Below, piece by piece: positions 48,901 through 59,839 of a stretch of 64,000 bases of DNA. Made by a program: the position numbers and the translations under genes. Source of the DNA: Aquilaria yunnanensis (Eukaryota; Streptophyta; Magnoliopsida; Malvales; Thymelaeaceae); NCBI GenBank assembly GCA_039654915.1, contig CM077597.1, positions 39,034,001-39,098,000 of the forward strand. Direction: 5' to 3'. The notes beneath the pieces are model-generated. The model was given only the letters and a program-made list of their open reading frames with translations, was not told where the DNA came from and did no database searches. Numbering within the stretch: the stretch's first letter is position 1; every line of letters starts with the position of its first letter.

Positions 48901-49122
48901 TCAGTTTCAATTTTTTCTGAGTCGCTTTTCTCCCCTTCTATAGGCTCTTCGGTCGGTATGCCCTTTTCTCCCAAGGTCTGTGTGTGTACTTTTACTGGGC
49001 TCTGCTCAGCCTCATGAGGACCTTCCGGACCTCAGCTTTTTCAATAAAATATCTCTGCGTCCCCCTCCTTCGTGCTGAAGGTGACTGTCAGGTACTTCAC
49101 ATTTGGTCAAATGTGAAAGTTT

Positions 49123-49280
49123 CAGGTTCATAGTCATTGACGTCCCCTCTTCATACAATCCAATCCTCGGGGGGCAAACTCAAGAAAACTTTCACATTTG
49201 ACCAAATGTGAAAGTTTTCTTGAGTTTGCCCCCCGAGGATTGGATTGTATGAAGAGGGGACGTCAATGACTATGAACCTG
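49123..49280. repeat. 158 bp near-perfect palindrome in R1 protease
   Basis: Arms of 78 bp (49123-49200 and 49203-49280) are exact reverse complements around a 2 bp centre. The right arm is the normal R1 protease DNA (FIVIDVPSSYN on the minus strand); the left arm is an inverted copy that breaks the frame. A short natural palindrome, TTCACATTTGG followed by its complement, occurs at 49097-49117 and again at the centre, which points to a hairpin-mediated template switch. Confidence 0.92.
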
Positions 49281-51329
49281 GTCATGGGTGAGGCGAAGAG
49301 CTCAGCATTGTTCTGAACAGAAGTTCCCCTTAACATCAGAGGTAGGTCAATCCTCCTGAGGACAAGGAGTTCGGAAGGACCTACCCCGAAGGTAGGGGAT
49401 GTGAGACGTTTGAGGTCAGTTTTTGCAATGCCCAAGCTCGGCAACAGGTGGTAGAATAGGACATCGGCGTTGGACCCGTCATCCAGGAGCACCCTTTTTA
49501 CGTCCCAACTCCCAATCCTTGCCATAATAAGGGCTGGCTCATCATGTGGAATAGTACGGTAGACCCATCTTTCCAAACGAGCTTGTTCAATAGGTTATCG
49601 AATTCCATCACCGAGATCTCACTAGCTTTTCTCTTCCTTTCTGCAGAAGGTAGCCCTGTGGTGATTGTTTTGATTACTCTAGCCGATGGTGGAGGATTCT
49701 TCTTCGGACTTTGGTTCCGATGTCGGTCAGAATTGTAGTCCTCTTCTTCCTTTCTTTCCTCCTCCCTCCTTCCCCTAGGAGAGGGCACCCGTACGTACCG
49801 GTGAAGTTCGCCCTGCTTGATCAGGGACTCAATGTACTTTTTGCATTGGAAACAATCCTCAGTGTCATGACTGTGATCCTGATGGAATTGACAGACTTTG
49901 TTCATGTTTTTCTTGTTTTTCGAGGTCTTGCCCTTTGGTCGTTGCATCTGGGTGCCTTGCCTTTCCATCGCCATTAGGATGTTCGTTCTCGAGGTGTTCA
50001 GGGGAGTAAAAGTCAATGGATTTTTCCCTCTCTGTTTCTGAGGGCGACCCTGACTCTGTTAGGTATCGAGGGTGTTGGCTTGGCCCTTCGGGGTGAACGT
50101 GGTTGGGCTTTGGACTTCCCATCCTCAGCTCTTTAGCAGTCATATGCTGCTTGGCCCCTCGGTAGAACTTGTCGAGGGTATCTATGGGGTCCTTCGAGAA
50201 CTCGTAGAATAGTTGTGGGTCTCGCTGAAGTCCCAGTGTCATGGCGAGGATGCGCATTTCAGGCCGAAAGTCCGGCATGCTTAGCGCCTCTCGGTTGAAC
50301 CTTTCGGCATAGTCACGAATGGTCTCTCCATTCCTTTTTGCTATGTCGAACATCTGAACTGGCATATTCGCCGTCGGCCTGCTGCTGATGAATTGTTGTG
50401 TAAATGCAGTGGACAACTTTTGGAATCCCATGATGGTTCCGGGGGCCAATGAGTTGTACCACGCTGTCACCGATCCAGAGAGGGTGACCTCAAAACATTT
50501 GGACAATGTGGGGCCATCGGCACCATGTAGCACCATGCTGCGCTTGTATTTGGTCAGGTGCGCTTGGGGGTCACTATGCCCATCATACATCCCTAGGCGA
50601 GGTACCCGAAAGTCACTGGGCATGGGTGCCTTAACTATTGCTCGGACGAACGGGGATTCTTCACCTGTGAAGGTCTCCGACAACCTCGACCAAACAGGCT
50701 TCCGGGAAACCTACTTTTCCACCTTGTCGAAGTTCTCAAGGATTTTCTCCATGAGGGCGGTGGTACTAGCCTTTTCTCGTTGCATGAGTCTCCGTTTGGG
50801 GGGAGCGACGTCTCTTCTTTGGGGAGTAACTTCGCCGGCGAAGAGATGGTCACCTCTTGTATGGCAATGGGCTCCTTCAGTGAGAGGCTCTGGGCCCTTT
50901 TGATGCTGTTTCTTCAACACGATGCCCCCTAAGTGGGACGCCCTCGGTTGAGGATTCGTTGCGGAAATCTCCAGTGCTTGAGCTCTGGTGGGCAGGCTTG
51001 GGGTTCCTTTATCAGCGGGCGGCCGGTGAGGGGGCTCTTCAGACTAAAGGTGGTTGGGACCATCTCTGGTTAAGTCGCTGTATCATTTCCACCATTTTGG
51101 AACACTGGAAATCCCTTAGGAAACCCATGGTAACAGTTAGAAGATGTTCGCCCTCTGGCAAGGAGGTCCCGGCAGCTGGCTGCTCGATCGCCGGTTGAGT
51201 CTCTTGAGCGGATGGGGACCTTGGGAGTCCATTATCCTTAAAATGTTGAGTTTCAATGATGGCTACTTAAGAGTGGGTTCCCACAGACGACGCCAAATGA
51301 TGCCCGGTGGCATCTTCGTTATGTGACAT
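49203..51329 (-). pseudogene. R1 gag and protease
   Basis: It starts at an ATG at 51329-51327, inside the 5' LTR and 32 nt from its end, and reads MSHNEDATGHHLASSVGT through the PBS. The gag core is at 50683-50100 (GHSDPQAHLTKYKRSM, YAERFNREALSM), the zinc knuckle CQFHQDHSHDTEDC at about 49900, then SPRGRREEE and the protease with LLDDGSNADVLF at 49490-49450. A stop interrupts near 50711 and the frame shifts near 50000 and 49500. The protease ends at the palindrome. DNA between 48900 and 49123 encodes the protease-RT linker in broken frames. Confidence 0.85.
51278..51295 (-). other. Primer binding site of R1
   Basis: On the minus strand TGGCGTCGTCTGTGGGAA, two bases inside the LTR end. It has one base difference (T for C) from the R2 and R3 PBS. 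Confidence 0.8.
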
Positions 51330-52191
51330 GTTGTAGTTGCAAACCGGAGTTCCGGGATGAAGGTGTTTGTAAAGAGTCCTATGACGAAGAAGGTGCCTTG
51401 GAGGGGAGCTTCCAGTGAGGATGTGGCTGCAAGACTTAGTAAAACAGAGGTTATAGATTCCCCGGAGTGTGATTCCGGGGGAGGAGCGTCTAACGCTCAA
51501 GTCAGGATTTCGCGAGTGAAGAGTAGTGAACAGAAAGTAAAGAGTATAGATCTCTTGAAAGTTCAGTCTCTTTCTTGTCTATCAAGGTTGTTTCCCTAAG
51601 CATTTATAGGAGGACATTGGGAGAAGTCTGTTTGACACAGCCCACTCGGATCATGACATGTGCTCGGTCGGATGCAGTCCATACCTTCGGAGATGGCGAT
51701 CTCCAACTGGCCATAGGCCGTATTGGCCAGAAGTCAGGGCCATGGGAGGCCTGTGTATTCAGGGTTGTGTGTGAGGTTTCTCTATCATAGGCTCCATAAC
51801 CATTTTTTTCCTCTTCACCAGACGCTTTTAGCGAAAGAGACCTCTTCGGGATATGAGAGCTTCTAGCCGAGGTCGCCCCAGTTACTCGGAAGGCCCCTCG
51901 GCACAGAGGATTCCCTTCAGAGGATGTTTTGCCCTGTCAAGGATAGTGAGTCTACTCTTCCTGAAGTCGGTTAGGTCATCTTACCGATGGTGGTAATGGA
52001 CCATTTTCCTGAGGTCAATCCTGTTATTCTCGAGGGTAATGGTGGATTACCGAGGTCCAGGGGTCAAGGACTGTGGACCCTCTTTTCCCGAGGTTGGTCC
52101 TCGCATTCTTCGAGGGTGATGCTTATCTTTTTCGAGGGTGGTGCTCCTTCAGAGCTTGAGAGTTTGGAGTGTGATAGGCCTTTGGCTATCA
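51298..52191 (-). repeat. 5' LTR of R1
   Basis: 894 bp; on the minus strand it starts TGATAGCCAAAGGCC at 52191 and ends GGGCATCA at 51298. TATAAATG (minus) is at 51601-51608. It is flanked by acgag at 52192-52196. Confidence 0.92.
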
Positions 52192-52892
52192 ACGAGAAAA
52201 GAGGAAACAAGCCTTAGGGATAAGGCTATAAGCCACAGCAAGATTAGGAAGAAAGCACTGAAAGGTTCCATCATTACGTCAACTGTATATGATCTGAATA
52301 GCTGGAAATGAACTGATGTTTTCACATCACATAGTCAAAGACTGTTTGATTAGGCTAAATGAGCTAGAATTTAAGGCTAATCTGATCATTCTGGAAACAA
52401 CTAGTTATGACAAGGTATTAGGTGTGAACTGGTTAGCTAAAAATATTGTTATTATAAATTTCCAAGATTGGAAGCCATTATTATTGGGACCAATAGAACA
52501 CTCCCTGAGGGACTTAATAAAATGTGAAGTTGGGCAAGTAAAGGTAATGTATTGCATACGTATACTTTCTAAAGAAGAATATATAGGTTTGAATGAGAAA
52601 GAGTTTAACACTAAATTACACAAAATTCTTGGTGTGAAAGAATTTGTAAAAGTATTTCTTTATGAGTTATCAAGTGTACCCCCTTGAGGGAGATATAGTC
52701 TGAGATCAAATTGACTCTGGGAGCAATTCTTGTATCCACTACACCTTACAGGATGAGAATTCCTGAAATGAATGAGTTAGAAGAGCAATTGGATGAACTC
52801 CTTAAAAAATGGATTGATTAGGCCAAGTGTGTCCCCTTGGGGAGTGCCAATGCTATTTGTAAAAAAGAAAGATGGGACTCTTAGGTTGTGCA
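52192..52892 (+). pseudogene. C2 protease linker and RT start
   Basis: Reads SHHIVKDCLIRLNELEFKAN, ETTSYDKVLGVNWLAKN, then HSLRDLIKCEVGQVK, and [19 protein letters not shown] near 52740, which is the conserved RT N-terminus of Tekay/Del-type elements (PYRMAPAEL-like). Stops interrupt it. A copia solo LTR is inserted at 52893. Confidence 0.75.
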
Positions 52893-54244
52893 TGTTAGTG
52901 TTGTGCCCAAAAAGCCAATCATGAGATGATTGTATTTTTGCACATTGAGTCATGATATTTTATTAAGGCATTAATCCAGCAATTATGTTTGTTGTTTTGT
53001 TTCTGCGTAACGTAATAAACATAATTGTAACCCAAGAATAATGATATTCTCAAACGTCCCTAGTCTAGTATTATTGTGGAGCGGGTTGCAATAGTACATA
53101 ACAACTAGCATATGTGGAGACTAATATGAGGTCTGTAGTCTACATATGGGTACAAGTTGGAGAACTTGTGTACTGGACCGACTGACCATGAGAACACTAC
53201 ATGGATCCTTACATTAGTGTCATAACTGATTCTCATAGTGATCATGGTATATGTAGTCCTTCGACCTAAGATCATTAAGGTTCCCTACATGTGAGTCACA
53301 TACTTTGATACTTTCCTTTGTTGCTCGTAACTGAGTGAACTTGAAGGAGGTCATTGGGTATGTTACATATCATGTGGAGAGATTTGTGTGATCAAGATGG
53401 GATTTGTCCCTCCTATGTAATGGGAGTGATATCTACGGGCCCCTTGATAGAGTGCGACTTAGAAAAATGCATGGCCATGCTCGAATGATTTGATACACGA
53501 TATCAATGTCATCAGTTTAAGTTGGTCTACTCGGTAATCAAGAAACCAAAGATTGGACTATACGAGAGTGACACATTCCATGTCTCATGCTTAGTCTTGA
53601 TATATTGGACAAAGGGACAATGGCATATATCGGTGATGATCATGAAGTTTTAGTCGAATCACCGACAATCTTGTCACTTGGGTAGCAAAGATGTGTTCCT
53701 AGACACCGCTCATTGCTTATGATCATAAATGTGATTTCTGATCATTGCCAACGTGGTAAGAGCCTATTGGGTCGCATACATAGAACTATTTGGTTCATTA
53801 GAGTGTATGGGCTAGTTATTTGGGTTATGGTTTTACAATAATTTTGTATTAATAATGGCTCAACCCAAGAGTTGAGCCATTATTAAGCTCAAAATTAAAG
53901 CCTAATTGGATTAGGGCTTTGAAACCCATTAGGCCTGGAAGTTGAGTCAAATTATAAATATAACTTTTAGTGAGAGATTCGCTGGTCTTCTTGCCCTATC
54001 CTCCCAAAAGGGCAGCCGGGACATGGTGGAAGCATGGTGATCCCAAGAGGCTCGTGTGGATACCGTAGAGAGCTTGAATACGTCAACTATTCAGGTTTTG
54101 TGATTTGACTCTACAGTTGAGTGAGAAATCTCAACAAAAAATTAGGTAGGAAAATTTTTGAACACCCGCTTTACCTCATTTCACTAGGATCCTGGAGGGT
54201 TTCGGTTAAATTTCGCTGCGCTGTTTGGCTCCCGAAGCCCAACA
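52893..54244 (+). repeat. Copia solo LTR no. 4
   Basis: 1352 bp, TGTTAGTG to CCCAACA, flanked by the perfect duplication gtgca (52888-52892 and 54245-54249). It lacks about 65 bp near 54017 that the other copies have, with GCC microhomology at the deletion ends. It splits the C2 RT. Confidence 0.94.
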
Positions 54245-55315
54245 GTGCATTGACAATAGAAAGCTTAACTCCATGACTATGAAGAATAAGTATCCTCTCC
54301 CCAGAATTGAGGACTTATTTCATCAACTTAAAGGAGCCATATTGCTCTCAAATTATTGATCTCAAATCAGGATACTTTCAACTGAGAGTCGAAGAAACAG
54401 ACATTCCTAAAACTGCTTTCAGAAGTAGATATGGGCATTTTAAGTACATTGTAATGCCATTTGGGCTTACTAATGCCCCAACTTTCCTTATGGATTTCAT
54501 GCAAAGGATATTCCGACCTTCTCTAGACCATTTTATTGTGATCTCTATAGATGATAACCTAGTATATTCGAAGGATAATGAAGAGCACAAAAAGCACTTG
54601 AGAACAGTGTTGTATATGGTATGGACATATAAATTATATGGCGAGCTAAAAAAATGCCATTTCTAGACCAATCAAATTGAATTCTTAGGCCATGTGATAA
54701 ATAGGCAGGGAATGGTTGTAGACGCAACAAATATTTCTACCAAAATTTTCTATAATAGTAGCTCCTCTAAAATGGTGGAAACAACTCTAGAACGTCAAGG
54801 AAATGAGAAGCTTCTTGGGTGTAGCTGGCTATTATAGGAGATTTCTACCAAAATTTTCTATAATAGTAGCTCCTCTAACCAAGATGACAAGAAAGGAGCA
54901 AAAGTTTGAATGGTCTAGGGAATGTGAAGAGAGAGCTTTCAATGGCTTAAAGGTAAGCTCACTTCCACTCCTATACTAATACTACCTAATCCCAATAAAC
55001 CTTTTAAGGTTTATACAAATGCATCCATTGTGGGATTGGGATGTGTATTGATGCAAGAAAAACAACCATAGCATATGGATCAAAGCAATTGAGGCCACAT
55101 GATAGGAATTATCTAGTGCATGGCCTTGAACTTACAGTTATGATCTTTGCCTTAAAATAGTGGAGACATTACCTACTAGGTAATAAATTTTAGATCTTCA
55201 CTAATCATAAAAGTCTCAAATACCTCTTTACTTAGAATGAGTTAAATATGAGATAGAGAAGATGGCCTGATTACATTAAATATTTTGACTGTACCATGTT
55301 TACTTCCTATTCATG
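54245..55315 (+). pseudogene. C2 reverse transcriptase and RNase H start
   Basis: NNMT-like block ([19 protein letters not shown]), DLKSGYFQLRVEETDIPKTA, RYGHFKYIVMPFGLTNAP, and ISIDDNLVYSK where the family has IDDI. Then GVAGYYRRFLPKF near 54815-54850, and an RNase H piece with VGLGCVLMQE (55030) and RRWPDYIKYFDC near 55260. A 38 bp templated insertion at 54733-54770 and stops disrupt it. It ends abruptly at about 55315 before integrase. Confidence 0.75.
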
Positions 55316-57368
55316 ATTAATTGTAGAGCACATATAAAGATCATAGGTATTTTAATGGCACTTGACACTAGCAGCTGACCAAACTAAGTTCATGTATGTA
55401 GCTAGCATGCCAAATGCAACTATATGTACATGTATAAACTTTGCTCTGACCATGCTCTAATACTAACATCTGTTACCCAGTCGGGGGTAGTCTAGTTATG
55501 GTGCATTTAAAACTCCCAGGGTTAGTTTGTTCTGTTGGCAATCAAAACAATACCTTTAGCGTGCATACCCAAGTGGGCCTCTTGGGCACTATGTAAATGC
55601 ATGCGCATTGGTCCAACCATTACATGCATATTCATATTTTATGCACACCATGGCAGCAATGAATGAAAACACTACACAAGTCTTAATCTTGGCTACCACA
55701 CATTAGGCAATCTTCTTAAGTTTAAGTAACCAGCGATTATACTCGAAAATTCCTCCAAAAAATTGTATTAATCTAGCCTTGTACCCCCTATCTTATTTGC
55801 TTCATTATCAGGTAGAGACTTAAAACAAACCAACCAATTTAGTTTGACATCAATGGCCCAACTATGGACCAAGTTATTGATTTTTTAAGTTGATTACAAA
55901 ATTCTAACCAAATGAACAGTAAGTCAGCCAAATTTTCAACTACATAAGTTTGGTTACAAGGCTTTAAATTTAGAAATTCCAAAAGCCCAGTTGAACCCCT
56001 AGATGTGCTCTAGATGTTTCCAAAATTTCATTACATGATTCATTCTACACAGGGAGATATAGAACTTTGAGTGTAGGGTCAAAATTCTATCCACTTTATG
56101 ACCTTTTTGCCCATACAAAATTTCATAAGTGGGCAACCACTTCATTCACAAGGGCTAAGCCATCGAAGGTTATCCCATACAAGTCCAATACACATAGGAA
56201 TTCCAAGATCTTATATCTAGCAACTTTATGTGGCCAAAATAGAACTTACAAACAAGCAGCCTATCATTTACACGTAGACAGCTTGTGTACCACATTCACA
56301 TACATAGCAAAAAAGTCCTCAAATGTTCACATACTGGTTTCAATTTCACTTGTCCTAAATGTCCATGCATCAATGCACTACATAATGGCCTTAACTCAAC
56401 TAAACATCCGCCCAACTTACAGGAGAGCTTTAGACATAATGCACTCTTGAAACAGGATGCTGAACAGCTGTTGCATAACACAGTAAGCACCATCACTAAA
56501 AAAACCAAATGTACACATAAACTTGCCAAACCTTGCAGATATTTCTACTATACCTAAAATGGGCATATTTGAGGGCAGTAAGTTTCATTGTGAAACTTTG
56601 TAAGGGGAACACTTATAGTCTTAAGCTAATGTAACCCTTGATATCACATACATGCAAAAACACTAAAAAATAGGAAAACACTATGCAAATATCCAATATA
56701 GAGCTTCCAAATGCAACAGCCAAACACTAACAACAAACGTATGAAATGCGACAGCAACAATATGCATTGGTCAGTCCATAAAACATGTTATAAACACAAG
56801 TAGATCACTATGGTAGCCCTCCTCAAGCATAAGCTTGGTACTAGGACAGTTTTAACACTAGTTAGTACTAACTCTGGCCTCTAGAAACCCTTGAATTCAC
56901 TGCCATCACTATGCACTTCACACTAGGCCACAAAACCTTCACTAAGTGCACTTCCCTCACTAAGCTTGGTTCCTTAACTTCATGGTTCTTTTCCAAGCCT
57001 AGCCCTAGCTCCATGGATGCTTGAAGATACAGTAAACATTCCACAAGAGCAAAAGAACTCTTTACCTTGAGTGTATGTCAAAATTGGAGCTTGATCTTAG
57101 GTGTAGTGAAGTTTTAGCGCCAAATAGCTTCCAATTGCCCTCTCTTGCTTTCAATTGCTTCTAGCTTCAAGCTTGGAGGTATGGTGGCTATGGAGGAGCT
57201 ATGGATGTGAAGTTAGCTGGTGTGGGTTGAATATAGGAGAAGCAAAGAAGAAATTGGCTACTTTAATAGGCTTAACAAAGCTTTACTGCATTAAACACCC
57301 TTTGTAGCCATAATCAAGCTTTATGTCATTTTCCTTGCTTCTAAACCATTGTTTCTGATGCTCTAGCA
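55315..57368 (-). mobile_element. U1: 5' LTR and leader of an unclassified LTR element
   Basis: On the minus strand an LTR of about 1.9 kb (57368-55471) ends GGGTAACA and is followed after two bases by TTAGTATTAGAGCATGG, a slightly mutated initiator tRNA-Met PBS (TTGGTATCAGAGC). About 140 bp of leader follows to the C2 junction. The LTR start (TGCTAGAGCATC) is less certain. No coding part is left, so the lineage is unknown. The family recurs at 59840. Confidence 0.55.
55471..57368 (-). repeat. U1 LTR
   Basis: About 1.9 kb with no supported ORF; it is roughly 80% identical by eye to 59840-61510 over the shared length. The two copies align from TGTTACCC through the ATTAGGCAATC and GGGAGATAT blocks to the ACCATAAACA/ACAGTAAACA region. 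Confidence 0.6.
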
Positions 57369-58086
57369 CATCTCTAATGTAGGACAAGTTGAACCTCTGG
57401 TGGACCTTTGCCTGAGTAGTAGTTGTAGCATGTGAAGAACAAGGGTTAGGAGCTCCTTAGAGTGTGTTTTCGGGGGACAGATCTCCAAAGGCCATGTCAG
57501 TATGTGAAGGGGGAAGTATTTAAAAGCTAAGAGTAGAGAACAGAAAAGGAGGATCCTTCTCATGTTTACCTAGGAACCTCCCCTGAGTATTTGCTGAAGG
57601 CCTGGACAATGAGGCCATTTTGCCCAGCCTTAGTAGATCCAGACATGTGTTTGGCCGAATTTGGTCCTTTCCTTCGGAGAAAGGTGTCTACAGCTGAATA
57701 TAGGCAGTTATGCTCAGAGGATAGAGGCATGTGAGAGGTTTCTATCAGAGATCCACCAACTGTGTTTGCCATTTCTCCCTAAGATCCCTTCGGGGATCTG
57801 AGATCCCTCCGGACATGGACTTCCCTCGAGGGGCACCGTAGAAAGCCCTTTGGCTGGGTGGACCATCTTTGGGAGACAATTCTTCTGTCAAGGGTGATAG
57901 ACCTACATTCCTGAGGTTGGTAATGTACACTCTTATGGATGGCAAGGAGTTTTCTTCTTAGAGTCATTCATTTATCTTTTCGAGGGTGGTGTTGAGAATT
58001 CTCCTATGGTTGATCGTGTATCTTTCCAAGGTGGTGTTAAGTCCACCAATGAGAAGGACATGTGCACAATACACCTTCGACTATCA
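57369..58086 (-). repeat. R4 3' LTR remnant
   Basis: It aligns with the R1 LTR in landmark blocks: the tRNA-distal end CTATCA, the GTGTTTGGCCGAATTTGGTCC block (R1: GTGTTCGGTCGGATGTAGTCC) and GAGGGTGGTG. The internal end is missing. Confidence 0.6.
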
Positions 58087-58863
58087 CATACCCCATTCTA
58101 AAAGCCCAAAGTTATGTCTTCAGTACTAGTCATCCAAGCACATGTTACAAAAATCCTGCCCTTAGGAAGCTGAATCTGTCCTTGGCAAAAGAACTTCCTT
58201 CCACCAAGGTTGTCCCTTCGGCATAACTAGCTTTTGGTCTGAGATCCTTTCTTTTGTCAATGTTTTACTCTTCGCATTCTTTTGTACTCTTTGTTTGTGT
58301 TCCATTTTTTGAATTTAACCCCTTAGTGAGGATGTTACTTTAAGCTAAATTCTTATTTTTTACGACATCACATACTCGGCACATAAGGAGTAACCCTGAC
58401 CTTAGGGTTTTTATTCCTTCGACAAATACATCATCCTATCCTTTGACCGATCAGTCGTGCCAACTCGGGTAATGAATCATAGGCTTACTAGACAGGAAGG
58501 TATGCCTTCATTTTTCATGCCATGCAACACATGTCATCAGGTCATTGGCTATCCTTCACATCCATTTCATCGGTTATGTCTCTTCGCCTACAGTATGTCA
58601 TTGTGGCGTCAGTTCACTTGCCTTCTTCAGGCTATATCAAGCCATTCCTTCCCAATGCCTCCTCACTCATCTGCCTTTAGCACTCTTTTTCTCTTTTTAG
58701 CTTTCTTTTTCTTGCAGTAGTGTCTAACCAATGGAGAAATTTTTGGCCACCATTTATAGCAGCTTCCCTTCATTTAATAGGTTAGTGTCTATCAAAGTTG
58801 ATTTTTCTCTTTGATTCCTCATCTAATAGCATTTTGTTAGGTTAGGGTTCTAGTTTGCCGAAC

Positions 58864-59839
58864 ATGTCTTCTTGATAACCTAAAATTTGATCCATTCTTG
58901 AGAGTTGGGCTCAACTCAACTCTCATTTGAGCTGTGCCACTTAAGAAAAGCTAAAGAAAAGGTCAACAAAATTCTTCCTTCCTTCTTACACTGAGGTTAG
59001 GCTTCCTGGCCTTGGTGAACCGAGCTACCTTCCATGCTGTAACGGGGTTACTGTCTTTAGAGCTCAACTGGACGCAGGTCTTCAATATCCACTACCGAAG
59101 ATGGTGAATGACCTTTGCCAATTTTGTGGCATAGCTGTTAACAAACTAACCCTGAACTCCTATTCTAACTTCAGTGCCTTTCTCTACATGTGTGAGGTCT
59201 TCAAAATAGACCCTCACTTCATTTTTTCATGGATTACTACAATCTTCATCCTATCTCAAAGGGTGGGTTTAACTTCTTGGTCTATTAGGGATCCAGGAGC
59301 AAGAAATTTACTTTCACCTTTGGCACCAAGGATAGTTCGCGAGGATGGTAGAAGAAGTACTTCTTCATGGAGGTGGACAAGAAATGGAAAAAATTGCCTA
59401 CAAAGTGGCCTTCTGGAGCCCTTGGCATTGATGTGATGGATGCATCGAAGTTCCTCACCCTTGAATTAGAGTCTCAATTCTAGGATTTCAACAGCTGTAT
59501 TCAGGTGGTAACCAAATGGTCGAACCAAGCTCCTTCACATCCATTGTACCCTTTTCCAATTAGATGAAACTTCATGACCAAAAAGGTTCTTCTAGAGCTC
59601 AGGGTGATTCATGAGCATGTTACTGACAAGAACATGTCAGAACCAGCAGTGGATGGGAAGAAGTCATGGCTGGTCATGCTCCTTCAGGCCAAACTTTCTT
59701 ATTCGGCACTTGTAGGGTAAGCTTCTTTCCATCTTGTCTTTTTTGATTTTTCGTTACTTACATTGACATTTTCCTTTTCTTAGAGATGGTTGAAAAATTA
59801 GTGGCCTTCCATAAGAGTTTCTTCTTTATCCAAGATAAG
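58864..59839 (+). pseudogene. R4 antisense ORF remnant
   Basis: The start aligns with the R1 antisense ORF (ATG TCT TCT, then a stop). The Transposase_28-like domain is readable at 59101-59240 (LCQFCGIAVNKLTLNSYSNF, YMCEVFKIDPHF) and the downstream YPFPI block near 59550. Intron 1 is 59717-59783 (67 nt, GT-AG) at the same place as in R0, R1 and R3; exon 2 then reads MVEKLVAFHKSFFF before the U2 LTR cuts it at 59840. Frameshifts and stops are present. The region 58087-58863 holds its decayed upstream DNA, with a weak CTATATCA box near 58632. Confidence 0.65.

Larger units (their letters stand above)
17000..52191 (-). mobile_element. R1: Tat-type gypsy element spread over 35 kb
   Basis: Minus-strand element with LTRs at 51298-52191 (5') and 17000-17891 (3'). 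The flanking five bases are aggag (16995-16999) and acgag (52192-52196), a target duplication with one mismatch, and C2 continues on both sides. Removing the nested R2 with its 470 bp duplication, R3 and the copia solo LTR leaves about 11.0 kb, close to R3 (11.17 kb). The internal order is PBS, gag, PR, RT, RNase H, IN, antisense ORF on the + strand (18751-21191), PPT. By hand count the LTRs differ at about 95 of 892 positions, so this is an old insertion. Confidence 0.9.
15907..55315 (+). mobile_element. C2: Tekay/Del-like gypsy, split by nested elements
   Basis: Three pieces join into one + strand element: 15907-16999 (gag), 52192-52892 (end of gag, protease linker, RT start) and 54245-55315 (RT to RNase H). 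The 35 kb between the first two is the R1 element with everything nested in it; the gap between the last two is a copia solo LTR. C2 is 5'-truncated at 15907 and 3'-truncated inside RNase H at about 55315, so no LTR or integrase remains. Its gag and protease translations match C1, which lies in the opposite orientation. Confidence 0.75.
57369..59839 (-). mobile_element. R4: fragment of a Tat-type element (R1-like)
   Basis: It contains part of a minus-strand 3' LTR (57369-58086), ending at CTATCA like the R1 LTR, followed by a diverged antisense ORF on the + strand. Both ends are cut by copies of the U LTR. It is more diverged than R0-R3, so it is probably older or from another subfamily. Confidence 0.65.

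Noticed and set aside
49123..49280. A hairpin RNA gene or replication origin
   Set aside because: The right arm is ordinary protease-coding DNA and the left arm its inverted copy. A mutational event explains it fully.
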